Shown: positions 1 through 9,763, counted from the stretch's first letter. The stretch is 9,763 nucleotides of DNA from an uncultured Prevotellaceae bacterium (GCA_945486445.1 CALYTD010000024.1:1-9763), one strand, 5' to 3'. The notes: generated by a model not told the origin, from the sequence alone. Program-made: numbers and translations.

Positions 1-1377
1 GTCACGCTGGAACTGATGCGGTTACGGTGTGCTCAAGGTGCAAAACACATTGGTTTCTCACGTCTTAGTGCCTATCAGCAACGTGGTCACCTGTCTTTAG
101 CGTTGCCCTTGAGCCTGCATATCGATTCGCTGACATACCGTTACGATAACGGCAAGCCGCATAAGCGCACGGGAAAGCCACACCGCGGGTATTTTGACGC
201 AGGTCATATCAATGCCGTTATGAACGTGGAGGCAGACATGGACTATATCACTCCTGACAGTATCAGGGGCAGATTGACGCATTTGTCGGCCTACGACAGG
301 GCGTCAGGACTGTATGTCAAGAATCTTACGGCCGTTGTCACCAGAGTGCATGATACGCTGACAGCGCACAAGCTATGCCTGAACCTGCAACACACGGCTA
401 TAAAATCGGAGAGGATGGAGACCTACCTGCTGAGAGACAATACGGGACGAGTAACGGACTTGGCGGTGACGCCTTCCCTGCTTACGGCAAACGTTGTGTT
501 GCGTGATATCTCAAAACCCTTTGCACCAGTGCTTAGCGACTTCACCACACCGCTCAATCTCAGTGTGACAACGGGCGGAACGCTGAACAACCTGACCTTC
601 TCAGACATACGGGTGTCAACGCCCGACAAGCGGTTGAGGCTCACGGCAAGCGGAGATATGCTCGATGTGCTGAAGAAACAGGACCTGCGCCTGCATTTTT
701 ACGACATAAACCTCGATGCGCGCAAGGGTGTGAAGGAAACCATCATACGCCATTTCGCAAAGAAGGTGCGCATGAAAATGGTGAGGCAGATGCGCAAGAT
801 TGGCGACATACGCTATCGTGGCAGTATGGGAATATACTTCAAACGTGAGGACTTCTCCGGCACATTGTTCACCAAGTATGGCAGCGCTGACTTCGCCTTT
901 ACCATCAATGGCAGGACAAAGTACATGACAGGTAGCATCTCCACAGACTCCCTGGATTTGGGAAGCGTGATGAACGTGAAGGGGCTGAGCAACATAAAGG
1001 CCGCTGCCACATACAGTTTCAATGTGGCATCCAAACGTAATCGCCCTGTGAAGAACAACGGCAGGCTGCCAATAGGGTGGATGAAGGCCCACGTGGATAG
1101 TGCAAGGTTCAAGGGAGTAAACTTCTCAAACGTCTCTGCAATGATGCACAGCGACGGGGCAACAGCGATGGGCGAACTCTTCTTGCCAAAGAAACTGTTT
1201 GATATCTCGCTGCTGTTCTGGTACACACCGACAGACTCTGTGCAGGAACTTAAACTGAAACCACGATTGCTGAAGCACCAGAAGGCACCGAGCCTGCTGA
1301 CTGACACCAAGAAATGGAAGGACTACATGACGGAGGCAAGGGAGCGGGCAAAGACACGAAACATGAAGAGCGACTGA
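1..1377 (+). CDS. AsmA/TamB-like envelope protein, C-terminal part (5' end outside window)
   Basis: The reading frame is open from base 1 to a TGA at 1375-1377, giving about 458 codons. The first ATG is at 16, but the frame continues upstream of it with no stop and that ATG is not followed by a signal peptide or membrane anchor, so the true start is probably left of the window. The visible protein is rich in alternating beta-strand patterns with many short polar turns. Repeated segments of the type 'D-x-I-x-G-x-L-x-x-L-x-x-x-D-x-x-SGL-x-V-x-x-L' (around bases 240-345) are typical of the AsmA/TamB superfamily, long beta-rich proteins anchored in the inner membrane and linked to outer-membrane lipid or protein homeostasis. 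The basic, hydrophilic tail (last ~25 residues) lacks the TamB C-terminal domain, which favours an AsmA-type protein. The family call rests on pattern recognition only; a generic hypothetical envelope protein is the alternative. Confidence 0.6.
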   Translation, partial: VTLELMRLRCAQGAKHIGFSRLSAYQQRGHLSLALPLSLHIDSLTYRYDNGKPHKRTGKPHRGYFDAGHINAVMNVEADMDYITPDSIRGRLTHLSAYDRASGLYVKNLTAVVTRVHDTLTAHKLCLNLQHTAIKSERMETYLLRDNTGRVTDLAVTPSLLTANVVLRDISKPFAPVLSDFTTPLNLSVTTGGTLNNLTFSDIRVSTPDKRLRLTASGDMLDVLKKQDLRLHFYDINLDARKGVKETIIRHFAKKVRMKMVRQMRKIGDIRYRGSMGIYFKREDFSGTLFTKYGSADFAFTINGRTKYMTGSISTDSLDLGSVMNVKGLSNIKAAATYSFNVASKRNRPVKNNGRLPIGWMKAHVDSARFKGVNFSNVSAMMHSDGATAMGELFLPKKLFDISLLFWYTPTDSVQELKLKPRLLKHQKAPSLLTDTKKWKDYMTEARERAKTRNMKSD

Positions 1378-1389
1378 GTAAAAGAGCCT

Positions 1390-1455
1390 CTTTCGCATTG
1401 TAATCAGCACCGGATTACACCGTAATCAGCACCAAATTACACTGTAATCAGCACC
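1390..1455 (-). repeat. Three tandem 22-bp repeat units (core GGTGCTGATTAC)
   Basis: On the + strand the 12-mer GTAATCAGCACC occurs at 1400-1411, 1422-1433 and 1444-1455, exactly 22 bases apart. Read on the minus strand, each unit is GGTGCTGATTAC followed by 10 variable bases; two of the three variable parts contain GTGTAAT. GATTAC-ACC-GTAATC at 1413-1427 is a small 6-bp hairpin. The array begins about 13 bases after the upstream stop codon and does not code for anything. The same unit family recurs at 5949-6019. Position and dyads suggest a 3'-end or transcription-related repeat, but function is not shown. Confidence 0.85.
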
Positions 1456-1500
1456 TTTTCACAGAGGAGCAAGGGAAGTGGCACTGCGACAAGTGGACGG

Positions 1501-4488
<2,988 letters not shown>

Positions 4489-4540
4489 TACGATAGTAAT
4501 ATAACAATTAATTATAACATTAAAAACCAACTGACAGACT

Positions 4541-5893
4541 ATGAAACGAGACTTTCGATTCCTGATTACCACATTACTCTTTGCGTTATCTGCCTCTTTC
4601 CCGCTCTTTACCGGGCAGGGTGGGGCAGGTGCGCTCCATGCGGAAAACTACCCATACCGTAGTGATTTCCTCTGGATTACTAATCCAAACCACTCTGACT
4701 GGCTGTATAAGACGGGGGAGAAGGCTACCGTTGAGGTGCAGTTATACAAGTATGGCGTTGCGGTTACGACTGACATCAATTATGAGATTGCGCCGGACAT
4801 GCTGGAGGCAACATCAAAGGGCAGCGTGAAGATGAAGGATGGGAAAGTCAACATACCCATAGGCACACGCAAGACACCAGGCTTCCTTGACCTGAAACTC
4901 ACCGCTAACGTTGACGGCATGAAGACATCCCATCACGTCAAGGTAGGGTTTGACGTGGAGAACATACAGCCTTTCACCAAGATGCCTTCCGACTTCACCC
5001 AGTTCTGGCAGCAGACAGTGGCGGAAGCTCGCAAGACTCCCATATCGTTCACTCGTGAGTTGGCCAAGGAATACTGCACAGACAAGATTGACTGCTGGCT
5101 GGTTAAGGTGAAAATAGATAACAGTCACAGCATGTATGGCTACCTTACCATGCCTAAGAATGTGCAGAAAGGCAAGCATCCGGTGGTGCTTTGTCCGCCG
5201 GGAGCAGGCATAAAGACCATCAAGGAGCCCTTGCGCCACCGCTATTATGCCGAGGAGGGCATGATAAGATTTGAGATTGAGATACACGGATTGGACCCTC
5301 GGTGGTCTGATAGTGACTTCAAAGCCGTGTCAAGTGCTTTCGGTAGCAAGGAAAACGGCTATCTTGTGAACAACATCAGCAGCCGTGAGTTCTACTATAT
5401 GCGCCATGTTTACGCGGGAATGGTGCGTTGCATAGACTTCCTTACGTCGTTACCAGAGTGGGATGGCGTTAATGTTGCCGTGCAGGGAGGTTCCCAGGGC
5501 GGTGCACTCGCACTCATTACGGCGGGTCTTGACCCGCGTGTCACTCTGTGTGTAGCTAATCATCCTGCCCTTACAGACATGGCAGCGTACAGCGAAAAGG
5601 GGCGAACCGGAGGCTATCCGCATTTCAATCGCAACCCGGCAGGTATTCTTACGCCTCAGGTTATAAAGGTATTGGAGTATTATGATGTCATAAACTTCTG
5701 CCGACAGATAAAATGTCCGGTGAGAATGACGTGGGGGTACAACGACAGCACGTGTCCGCCAACCACCAGTTACGCCGCATGGAATGTGCTTTCGTGTCCC
5801 AAAGAGCCTTTCGTAACACCCATAAACGAGCACTGGACGTCTGAAACGATGGAGCGGCAGCACATGGAATGGATTAAGGCGAAGTTGAAGTAA
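4541..5893 (+). CDS. Exported acetylxylan esterase / cephalosporin-C deacetylase-like hydrolase (CE7, AXE1 family)
   Basis: Probably removes acetyl esters from polysaccharides or oligosaccharides outside the cytoplasm. Of 450 residues, the first ~34 form a signal peptide (basic start, hydrophobic 7-23, likely cleavage after ALHA-34). Residues ~35-145 form a beta-rich N-terminal domain common in Bacteroidetes members. From ~148 an alpha/beta-hydrolase fold follows, containing HPVVLCPPGAG and the nucleophile elbow GGSQGG. The predicted triad is S318, D402 (in YNDSTCPPTTSYA) and H431. These spacings of 84 and 29 residues agree closely with characterised CE7 esterases as I recall them. Two family motifs differ: the usual RGQ is HGL (249-251), and the usual His-Glu is His-Trp (431-432). 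Substrate may therefore differ from classical CE7 enzymes. The 52-base gap after the beta-galactosidase is AT-rich without a terminator, so co-transcription is likely. An inverted-repeat terminator begins ~50 bases downstream. Confidence 0.85.
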   Translation: MKRDFRFLITTLLFALSASFPLFTGQGGAGALHAENYPYRSDFLWITNPNHSDWLYKTGEKATVEVQLYKYGVAVTTDINYEIAPDMLEATSKGSVKMKDGKVNIPIGTRKTPGFLDLKLTANVDGMKTSHHVKVGFDVENIQPFTKMPSDFTQFWQQTVAEARKTPISFTRELAKEYCTDKIDCWLVKVKIDNSHSMYGYLTMPKNVQKGKHPVVLCPPGAGIKTIKEPLRHRYYAEEGMIRFEIEIHGLDPRWSDSDFKAVSSAFGSKENGYLVNNISSREFYYMRHVYAGMVRCIDFLTSLPEWDGVNVAVQGGSQGGALALITAGLDPRVTLCVANHPALTDMAAYSEKGRTGGYPHFNRNPAGILTPQVIKVLEYYDVINFCRQIKCPVRMTWGYNDSTCPPTTSYAAWNVLSCPKEPFVTPINEHWTSETMERQHMEWIKAKLK

Positions 5894-5943
5894 CACGGTC
5901 TTAGCACGTCTCCGATACCGTGCCCACTATTGTGCCGTAAAAC

Positions 5944-6024
5944 AAAAGGGTGCTGATTACACTGTGAACAGGTGCAGATTGCATTGCAGTCAGGTGCTGT
6001 TCACGGTGTAATCAGCACCCTTTT
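5944..6024. terminator. 27-bp stem inverted repeat, probable bidirectional terminator
   Basis: Bases 5944-5970 and 5998-6024 are reverse complements over 27 positions with one exception: T5963 faces G6005, which still pairs as U-G in a + strand RNA. The loop is 27 bases. The left arm begins AAAAGGG and the right arm ends CCCTTTT, so a transcript from either strand ends in a short U run after a strong hairpin. It lies ~50 bases after the esterase stop and ahead of the helicase promoter, the expected place for an intrinsic terminator separating the two units. The U run is short (4 bases), so termination strength is uncertain; other roles such as RNA 3'-end protection are possible. Confidence 0.6.
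5949..6019 (+). repeat. Second locus of the 22-bp-period repeat, arranged as an inverted repeat
   Basis: Three consecutive 22-bp units begin with GGTGC at 5949, 5971 and 5993 and are followed by GCACC. The first starts with the full core GGTGCTGATTAC (5949-5960). The third ends into GTAATCAGCACC (6008-6019), the reverse complement of that core. The middle unit is diverged (GGTGCAGATTGC). The direct repeat CAGGTGC recurs at 5969-5975 and 5991-5997. The same 12-mer occurs three times at 1400-1455, so this is a dispersed family with a fixed 22-base period. No open reading frame covers it. Confidence 0.85.
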
Positions 6025-6082
6025 ACAATGCAGGCAACAGCCCTTGTTTTGGGGACAGGCTAATAAAAGTCAGGAGAAAGGC

Positions 6083-6111
6083 TTTTTTGTCAGACTTTTT
6101 TCGTAACTTTG
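6083..6111 (+). promoter_or_regulatory. Bacteroidetes-type promoter of the nuclease-helicase gene
   Basis: TAACTTTG at 6104-6111 matches the Bacteroidetes -7 box TAnnTTTG exactly. A T tract ending in TTTG (6083-6089) lies upstream and could serve as the -33 element, though its 14-base gap to the -7 box is shorter than the roughly 19-20 usually quoted. Transcription would start near 6116-6120, leaving a leader of only about 12-16 bases before the ATG at 6132. Confidence 0.6.
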
Positions 6112-6131
6112 CGGTTCGATAGAAAGATAAA

Positions 6132-9100
6132 ATGCCAACAAACAACTACACATACACACCAGAGACAGCGGCGGATTTCTTCGCCGAACTAAGCGCAGCA
6201 ATGCGGCTGATGCCCGACTTTCAAAGGGTTTACAGTGCTTTCAATCGCGTCTTCCGCAAGTGCATAGACCAGAATACGGAATGTGTCAGCGCAACCCTTT
6301 GCGGCACTTTCGCAAAGACGGACTACCTGCTGAAAGAGCGTGGAGCGCAGCGTGACATGACGCGTAGCATCAATGACACACGTGTCAGACTGCGGAAACG
6401 TGCCTGCCTCGGTGCTGATACCCTGCGCTGTCATTGCCGGCAAGACCTTGGAAACCTGTGCCGCTTCATCTCTTTCCTTTACAATACGCCAGTTCCCGGC
6501 AATCTTTCCCGTCTCATTCCCGTTGCTTCCGATGCAGAGAAAGCACCGCTTGGGGCGACACGCGGAACCCTTATGCCGGAGTATGTACGGATGATAGTGG
6601 AGAGATGGGACGATGAATACGTCTATGGGCAGACCGATGAGCCAAGCGATGGCAACCTGCTCAAAGTGCGTTATGCCTCCTCCGGCGGGCAGGGCGGCCA
6701 TGACTGGTCATACCTTCAACCAATGTTCAGCGCCGGGACGCAGCTCAACCTTGTCCGTCCTCACGCCAAGAAGGGTGTCATAACGCCCGAACTGATAATA
6801 CTGGAGCCAGACTATCTCGTTGACATCTCAGCCGTGGCACGCTGTTTTACCGACTATGCCGAGTCGCCACTTGTAAGCCTTATCGGCAGATTACAGCCCC
6901 AGCAGAACACCGAGCCGATAGTTCTCGGTAACTTCGCGGGCCAGCTTCTCGATGAGACGGTCATCTCCTGCCGGCCGGAATCACCCTCCACCCTGCAACC
7001 AACACCCTCCAATCCCAAGCCATACGCGGACAGCGTGAAGGACTTTTTCAGGTCGCACGCCGTGGGACTGCTTACTGCCGACATCACACCGCAGTTCCAT
7101 GACAACGCCAAAATGCAGCAGAAGAACATCTCGCAGGCCATCGCTGCCGATCTTCCGCGCATGGTGTCACGCTTCAATCCGGTGGAAGGCATGGTGGAAC
7201 CGTCGTTCTTCTCTGAGATGCTTGGACTGCAAGGGCGTATGGACTACCTGCAACTGGACTTCCGTGTGCTGTTGGAGCAGAAGTCCGGCAAGGGCTCTTT
7301 CCCCTATGACAACTTCATAGTGCCACGCCATAGGGAAGAACATTACGTGCAACTCCTGCTCTATATGCTCCTCATCAGGTACAACTACCGTGACATCTAC
7401 GAGCGCAACAACCGTGAACTCCACGCCTTCCTGCTCTATTCCCGTTACAGTAGCAGCCTGTTAGGCCTGGGTTTCGCCCCCGATTTGGTCTTCCGCGCCA
7501 TCAAGTTGCGCAATGAGATGGCGTGGTCGGAACTGCAATACACCCATGAAGGCACCTTGCGCCACATTCTTGACACGCTCACGCCGGAGAAGATGAACAC
7601 CAAGAACGCCGCGGGCAGATTGTGGGAACAATACCAGTCGGTGCAGATAGCCGGTGTACTCGCCCCCATACACCATGCCACAGAACTGGAACGAGCCTAC
7701 TATTACCGCTTCCTCACCTTTATAACCAATGAACATGTTATGTCAAAACTGGGCAACAAGACGAAGGAAAACTCCGGCTTTGCCGCCACATGGCATGACT
7801 CTTTGGAGGAAAAACGCCTTGCCGGCAACATCTATGACAGCCTTACGCTCCTCACGCCCGGTGCAGATGCCACGGGAAGTGTGGAGAAAGTGACCCTGTT
7901 GTTCCATGAGAACGAGGCGGGAGATATGTCCAACTTCCGCATGGGCGATGTGGTGATACTCTATCCATATACGCCCGGCAGTGAGCCGGATGCACGCCGT
8001 ACCATGGTGTTCCGTGGCAGCATAGAGGACATAAAGCCCGACAGCATAACCCTAAGGCTGCGGGCTGCACAGTCAGACAGCCGTGTGTTCCTCAGATACG
8101 ACGGCTCTTTGTGGGCGATAGAGCATGACTTTATAGAGTCTTCTTACAGTTCTCTCTACCGTGGTATGCACGCCTTCCTGTCAGCACCCAAGTCGCGCCG
8201 CGACCTGCTTCTGTTCCAACGTGAGCCGGAGGTGGATGATGGCGTGACGCAACTGAAAGGAGATTACGGCACGTTCAACGATATGGCGTTGAGGGTAAAG
8301 CGTGCGAAAGACCTCTTCCTAATCATCGGTCCTCCCGGGACCGGCAAGACTTCATTCGGTATGCTCACCACAGTGAAGGAGGAACTGGCAGAGCCTGCCT
8401 CCTCGGTACTGTTGCTTTCTTACACCAACCGCGCCGTGGATGAGGTTTGCGGCAAACTGAAAGCAGAGGGAATAGACTTCATTCGTGTTGGCGGAGAACT
8501 GACCTGCGCGCCCGAATACCGTGACTACCTGCTCTCCGAACGTGCTCACCGCTGTGACAGCCTTGCCGCTCTGCGGCGGCAGATAGTGGAGGCAAGGGTG
8601 TTTGTGGGCACCACCACCGCCTTCAACTCACACATAGCCCTGCTCAACCTGCGGCAGTTCACGCTTGCAGTCATTGACGAAGCGTCGCAGATACTTGAGC
8701 CTCACCTCATTGGTTTGCTTAGTGCACACCATGATGACGTGCCGGTAATAAGGAAAATGGTGCTCATCGGCGACCACAAACAGTTGCCCGCGGTGGTGCA
8801 GCAGCCACAGGAAGTGTCGAGGGTGAGGGACAAACGGCTTAACGACATAATGCTTACAGACTGCCGTCAGTCTCTGTTTGAGCGACTGCTGAGGCGGTAT
8901 AGGGATAATGCCGGCATTACTTTCATGCTCTGCCGGCAGGGACGGATGCACCATGACATAGCCCTCTTCCCCAACAACACCTTCTATGGCGGACTGTTGG
9001 CAGAGGTCCCGCTGCCCCATCAGGTGGCGGCGCTGCCGGAGTCTGCTGCTGCGGTCACCGGAATTGACGGCATCTTGCGCACGTGCCGCATGGCGTTCAT

Positions 9101-9593
9101 TGCTACAGACCCGCCGCAGGACACTCCTTCTGACAAGGTGAACCAAGTTGAGGCGGGAATGATAGCCGCCGCGGTGAGGAGAATATACGACGTGGAGGGA
9201 ACGCGGTTCAACGCTGCGGAGACAGTAGGCGTGATAGTGCCGTACCGCAACCAGATAGCCGCCATACGCAGTGTGCTGGACAGTTACGGCATACCTGCGC
9301 TGCATGACATCACCATCGACACCGTGGAACGCTATCAGGGCAGTCAGCGGAGGTACATAATCTACGGCTTCACAATATCCAAGTACTATCAGTTGAAGTT
9401 CCTTTCCGACAACGTTTTCGTTGATATGGACGGCAGTGTGATAGACCGCAGACTGAATGTAGCCATGACGCGTGCCAAGGAACACCTATTGCTCTTCGGC
9501 AATCCTGCGCTCCTTTCGCGCAACCACACCTTTTCTCGCCTTATGGAGTTTGCCAGAAATCATGGCTGTTACTTTGAAAAACTGCACGTATGA
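6132..9593 (+). CDS. Dna2-like fusion of PD-(D/E)XK nuclease and SF1B (UPF1/Dna2-type) helicase
   Basis: A 1153-residue, probably cytoplasmic protein without signal peptide or membrane segment. The N-terminal region (1-~330) is not assigned; it has seven cysteines between 44 and 110. A RecB/Dna2/Cas4-type nuclease follows: E362, GLQGRMD with D371, E382-Q-K384, and Q407-xxx-Y411. A helical linker (~490-600) leads to a beta-barrel (~610-680, FRMGDVVILY), as in UPF1-like helicases. The helicase has Walker A GPPGTGKT (733-740, K739), motif Ia (LLSYTNRAVDEV), motif II DEAS (849-852), motif III GDHKQLP (880-886), R938 in a variant of the usual QYRM motif (QGRM), motif V around Y1068-QGS and motif VI NVAMTRAK with R1114. 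Expected activity is ATP-driven 5'-3' translocation coupled to nucleic-acid cleavage. Canonical Dna2 and Cas4 carry three Fe-S cysteines after the QxxxY motif; none is seen there. The ATG follows A-rich AGAAAGATAA and its own promoter. Role could be repair, replication or defence; the sequence does not decide. Confidence 0.88.
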   Translation: MPTNNYTYTPETAADFFAELSAAMRLMPDFQRVYSAFNRVFRKCIDQNTECVSATLCGTFAKTDYLLKERGAQRDMTRSINDTRVRLRKRACLGADTLRCHCRQDLGNLCRFISFLYNTPVPGNLSRLIPVASDAEKAPLGATRGTLMPEYVRMIVERWDDEYVYGQTDEPSDGNLLKVRYASSGGQGGHDWSYLQPMFSAGTQLNLVRPHAKKGVITPELIILEPDYLVDISAVARCFTDYAESPLVSLIGRLQPQQNTEPIVLGNFAGQLLDETVISCRPESPSTLQPTPSNPKPYADSVKDFFRSHAVGLLTADITPQFHDNAKMQQKNISQAIAADLPRMVSRFNPVEGMVEPSFFSEMLGLQGRMDYLQLDFRVLLEQKSGKGSFPYDNFIVPRHREEHYVQLLLYMLLIRYNYRDIYERNNRELHAFLLYSRYSSSLLGLGFAPDLVFRAIKLRNEMAWSELQYTHEGTLRHILDTLTPEKMNTKNAAGRLWEQYQSVQIAGVLAPIHHATELERAYYYRFLTFITNEHVMSKLGNKTKENSGFAATWHDSLEEKRLAGNIYDSLTLLTPGADATGSVEKVTLLFHENEAGDMSNFRMGDVVILYPYTPGSEPDARRTMVFRGSIEDIKPDSITLRLRAAQSDSRVFLRYDGSLWAIEHDFIESSYSSLYRGMHAFLSAPKSRRDLLLFQREPEVDDGVTQLKGDYGTFNDMALRVKRAKDLFLIIGPPGTGKTSFGMLTTVKEELAEPASSVLLLSYTNRAVDEVCGKLKAEGIDFIRVGGELTCAPEYRDYLLSERAHRCDSLAALRRQIVEARVFVGTTTAFNSHIALLNLRQFTLAVIDEASQILEPHLIGLLSAHHDDVPVIRKMVLIGDHKQLPAVVQQPQEVSRVRDKRLNDIMLTDCRQSLFERLLRRYRDNAGITFMLCRQGRMHHDIALFPNNTFYGGLLAEVPLPHQVAALPESAAAVTGIDGILRTCRMAFIATDPPQDTPSDKVNQVEAGMIAAAVRRIYDVEGTRFNAAETVGVIVPYRNQIAAIRSVLDSYGIPALHDITIDTVERYQGSQRRYIIYGFTISKYYQLKFLSDNVFVDMDGSVIDRRLNVAMTRAKEHLLLFGNPALLSRNHTFSRLMEFARNHGCYFEKLHV
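6982..7023 (+). repeat. Degenerate in-frame 21-bp duplication in the helicase gene (Pro-rich linker)
   Basis: CACCCTCCA occurs at 6982-6990 and again at 7003-7011, exactly 21 bases (7 codons) apart and in frame. The encoded residues 284-297 read as two heptads, SPSTLQP and TPSNPKP, a flexible Pro/Ser/Thr linker. It separates the unassigned N-terminal region from the part leading into the nuclease domain. The second copy is diverged after the shared nonamer, so this is an old or partial duplication. Confidence 0.55.
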
Positions 9594-9601
9594 GCCGCGT
9601 C

Positions 9602-9690
9602 TTTGGTTGTTTGGTTGTTTAGTTCTTTGGTGGTATTGTTGTTTAGTTGTTTGGTTGTTAGATTGCTTGTTGGTTTGGTTGTTGTGGGAT
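9602..9690 (+). repeat. G/T-rich low-complexity tract after the helicase gene
   Basis: Starting 8 bases after the helicase stop codon, the + strand is almost only G and T for about 90 bases, built on irregular repeats of TTGGTTGTT and TTGTTTAGTT. I count only two C residues (near 9625 and 9666) and few A residues. No hairpin with a U run is seen, so no intrinsic terminator can be named here. Bases 9691-9763 beyond it hold no gene or clear signal that I can support. Confidence 0.75.
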
Positions 9691-9763
9691 TTTGTTATTT
9701 AACGGCATCCTTTCGTGGTGGTTTGGGGAGGCATATTATACGGTGCAACACGCTTTTCCTGAT

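Noticed and set aside
16..1377. Complete gene starting at the ATG at 16
   Set aside because: The frame is open back to base 1, and the ATG is not followed by the N-terminal anchor or signal expected for an AsmA-like protein, so the gene is most likely truncated by the window.
1390..1455. CRISPR-like array (constant 12-mers separated by variable 10-mers)
   Set aside because: Repeat and spacer lengths are far below CRISPR sizes, there are only three units, the variable parts resemble one another, and no cas genes are present.
5894..5922. Inverted repeat CACGGT/ACCGTG right after the esterase stop
   Set aside because: The stem is only 6 bp with a 17-base loop and no U run follows; the 5944-6024 hairpin is a much better terminator candidate.
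5944..6024. Insertion sequence or complete MITE
   Set aside because: No transposase is present and I see no clear target-site duplication at the flanks; the inverted arms are explained by the 22-base unit structure.
8628..9485. Long minus-strand open frame (285 codons) opposite the helicase
   Set aside because: It lies wholly opposite clear helicase motifs III-VI and has no recognisable domain; long antisense frames are expected in GC-moderate coding DNA.
9472..9702. 76-residue + strand reading frame with a Leu/Trp/Val-rich, membrane-like tail
   Set aside because: Its first half overlaps the end of the helicase gene in another frame and its hydrophobic half is just the translation of the G/T-rich repeat tract.

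Overview
The window looks like chromosomal DNA from a Bacteroidales bacterium, most likely Prevotellaceae (Prevotella/Segatella group). The signs are A-rich start regions without clear Shine-Dalgarno sequences, a Bacteroidetes-type -7 box (TAACTTTG), an exported lacZ-type GH2 beta-galactosidase beside an exported CE7-type esterase, and an AsmA-like envelope protein. The lineage is inferred from these features and was not checked by any search.

Layout, all genes on the + strand. (1) 1-1377: the 3' part of a large AsmA/TamB-like envelope protein, cut by the left edge. (2) 1378-1560: an intergenic region with three tandem 22-bp repeat units, then an AT-rich leader. (3) 1561-4488 and 4541-5893: a probable two-gene glycan-degradation operon. 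It pairs a signal-peptide-bearing GH2 beta-galactosidase, with every LacZ active-site position I checked conserved, with an exported alpha/beta-hydrolase of the acetylxylan esterase / cephalosporin-C deacetylase (CE7) type. (4) 5894-6131: an intergenic region with a long inverted repeat built from the same 22-bp units, probably a bidirectional terminator, followed by a promoter. (5) 6132-9593: a 1153-residue fusion of a PD-(D/E)XK nuclease and an SF1B helicase with Dna2-like architecture. (6) 9594-9763: a strongly strand-asymmetric G/T-rich low-complexity tract and the right edge.

The glycosidase and esterase would work together outside the cytoplasm, one cleaving beta-linked galactose and the other removing acetyl esters that block glycosidases. 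No SusC/SusD pair, sensor or transporter lies in the window, so this is at most part of a polysaccharide-utilisation locus. The nuclease-helicase has its own promoter and is separated by the repeat hairpin, so it is probably an independent transcription unit for DNA or RNA processing. Repair or replication is the default reading; a defence role is possible but unsupported here.

I do not see a clearly new multi-gene system. The two items most worth following are the 22-bp-period repeat family (12-base core GGTGCTGATTAC plus 10 variable bases) present in both intergenic regions in different arrangements, and the Dna2-like protein that lacks the Fe-S cysteines of canonical Dna2/Cas4 but has a separate cysteine cluster near its N-terminus.
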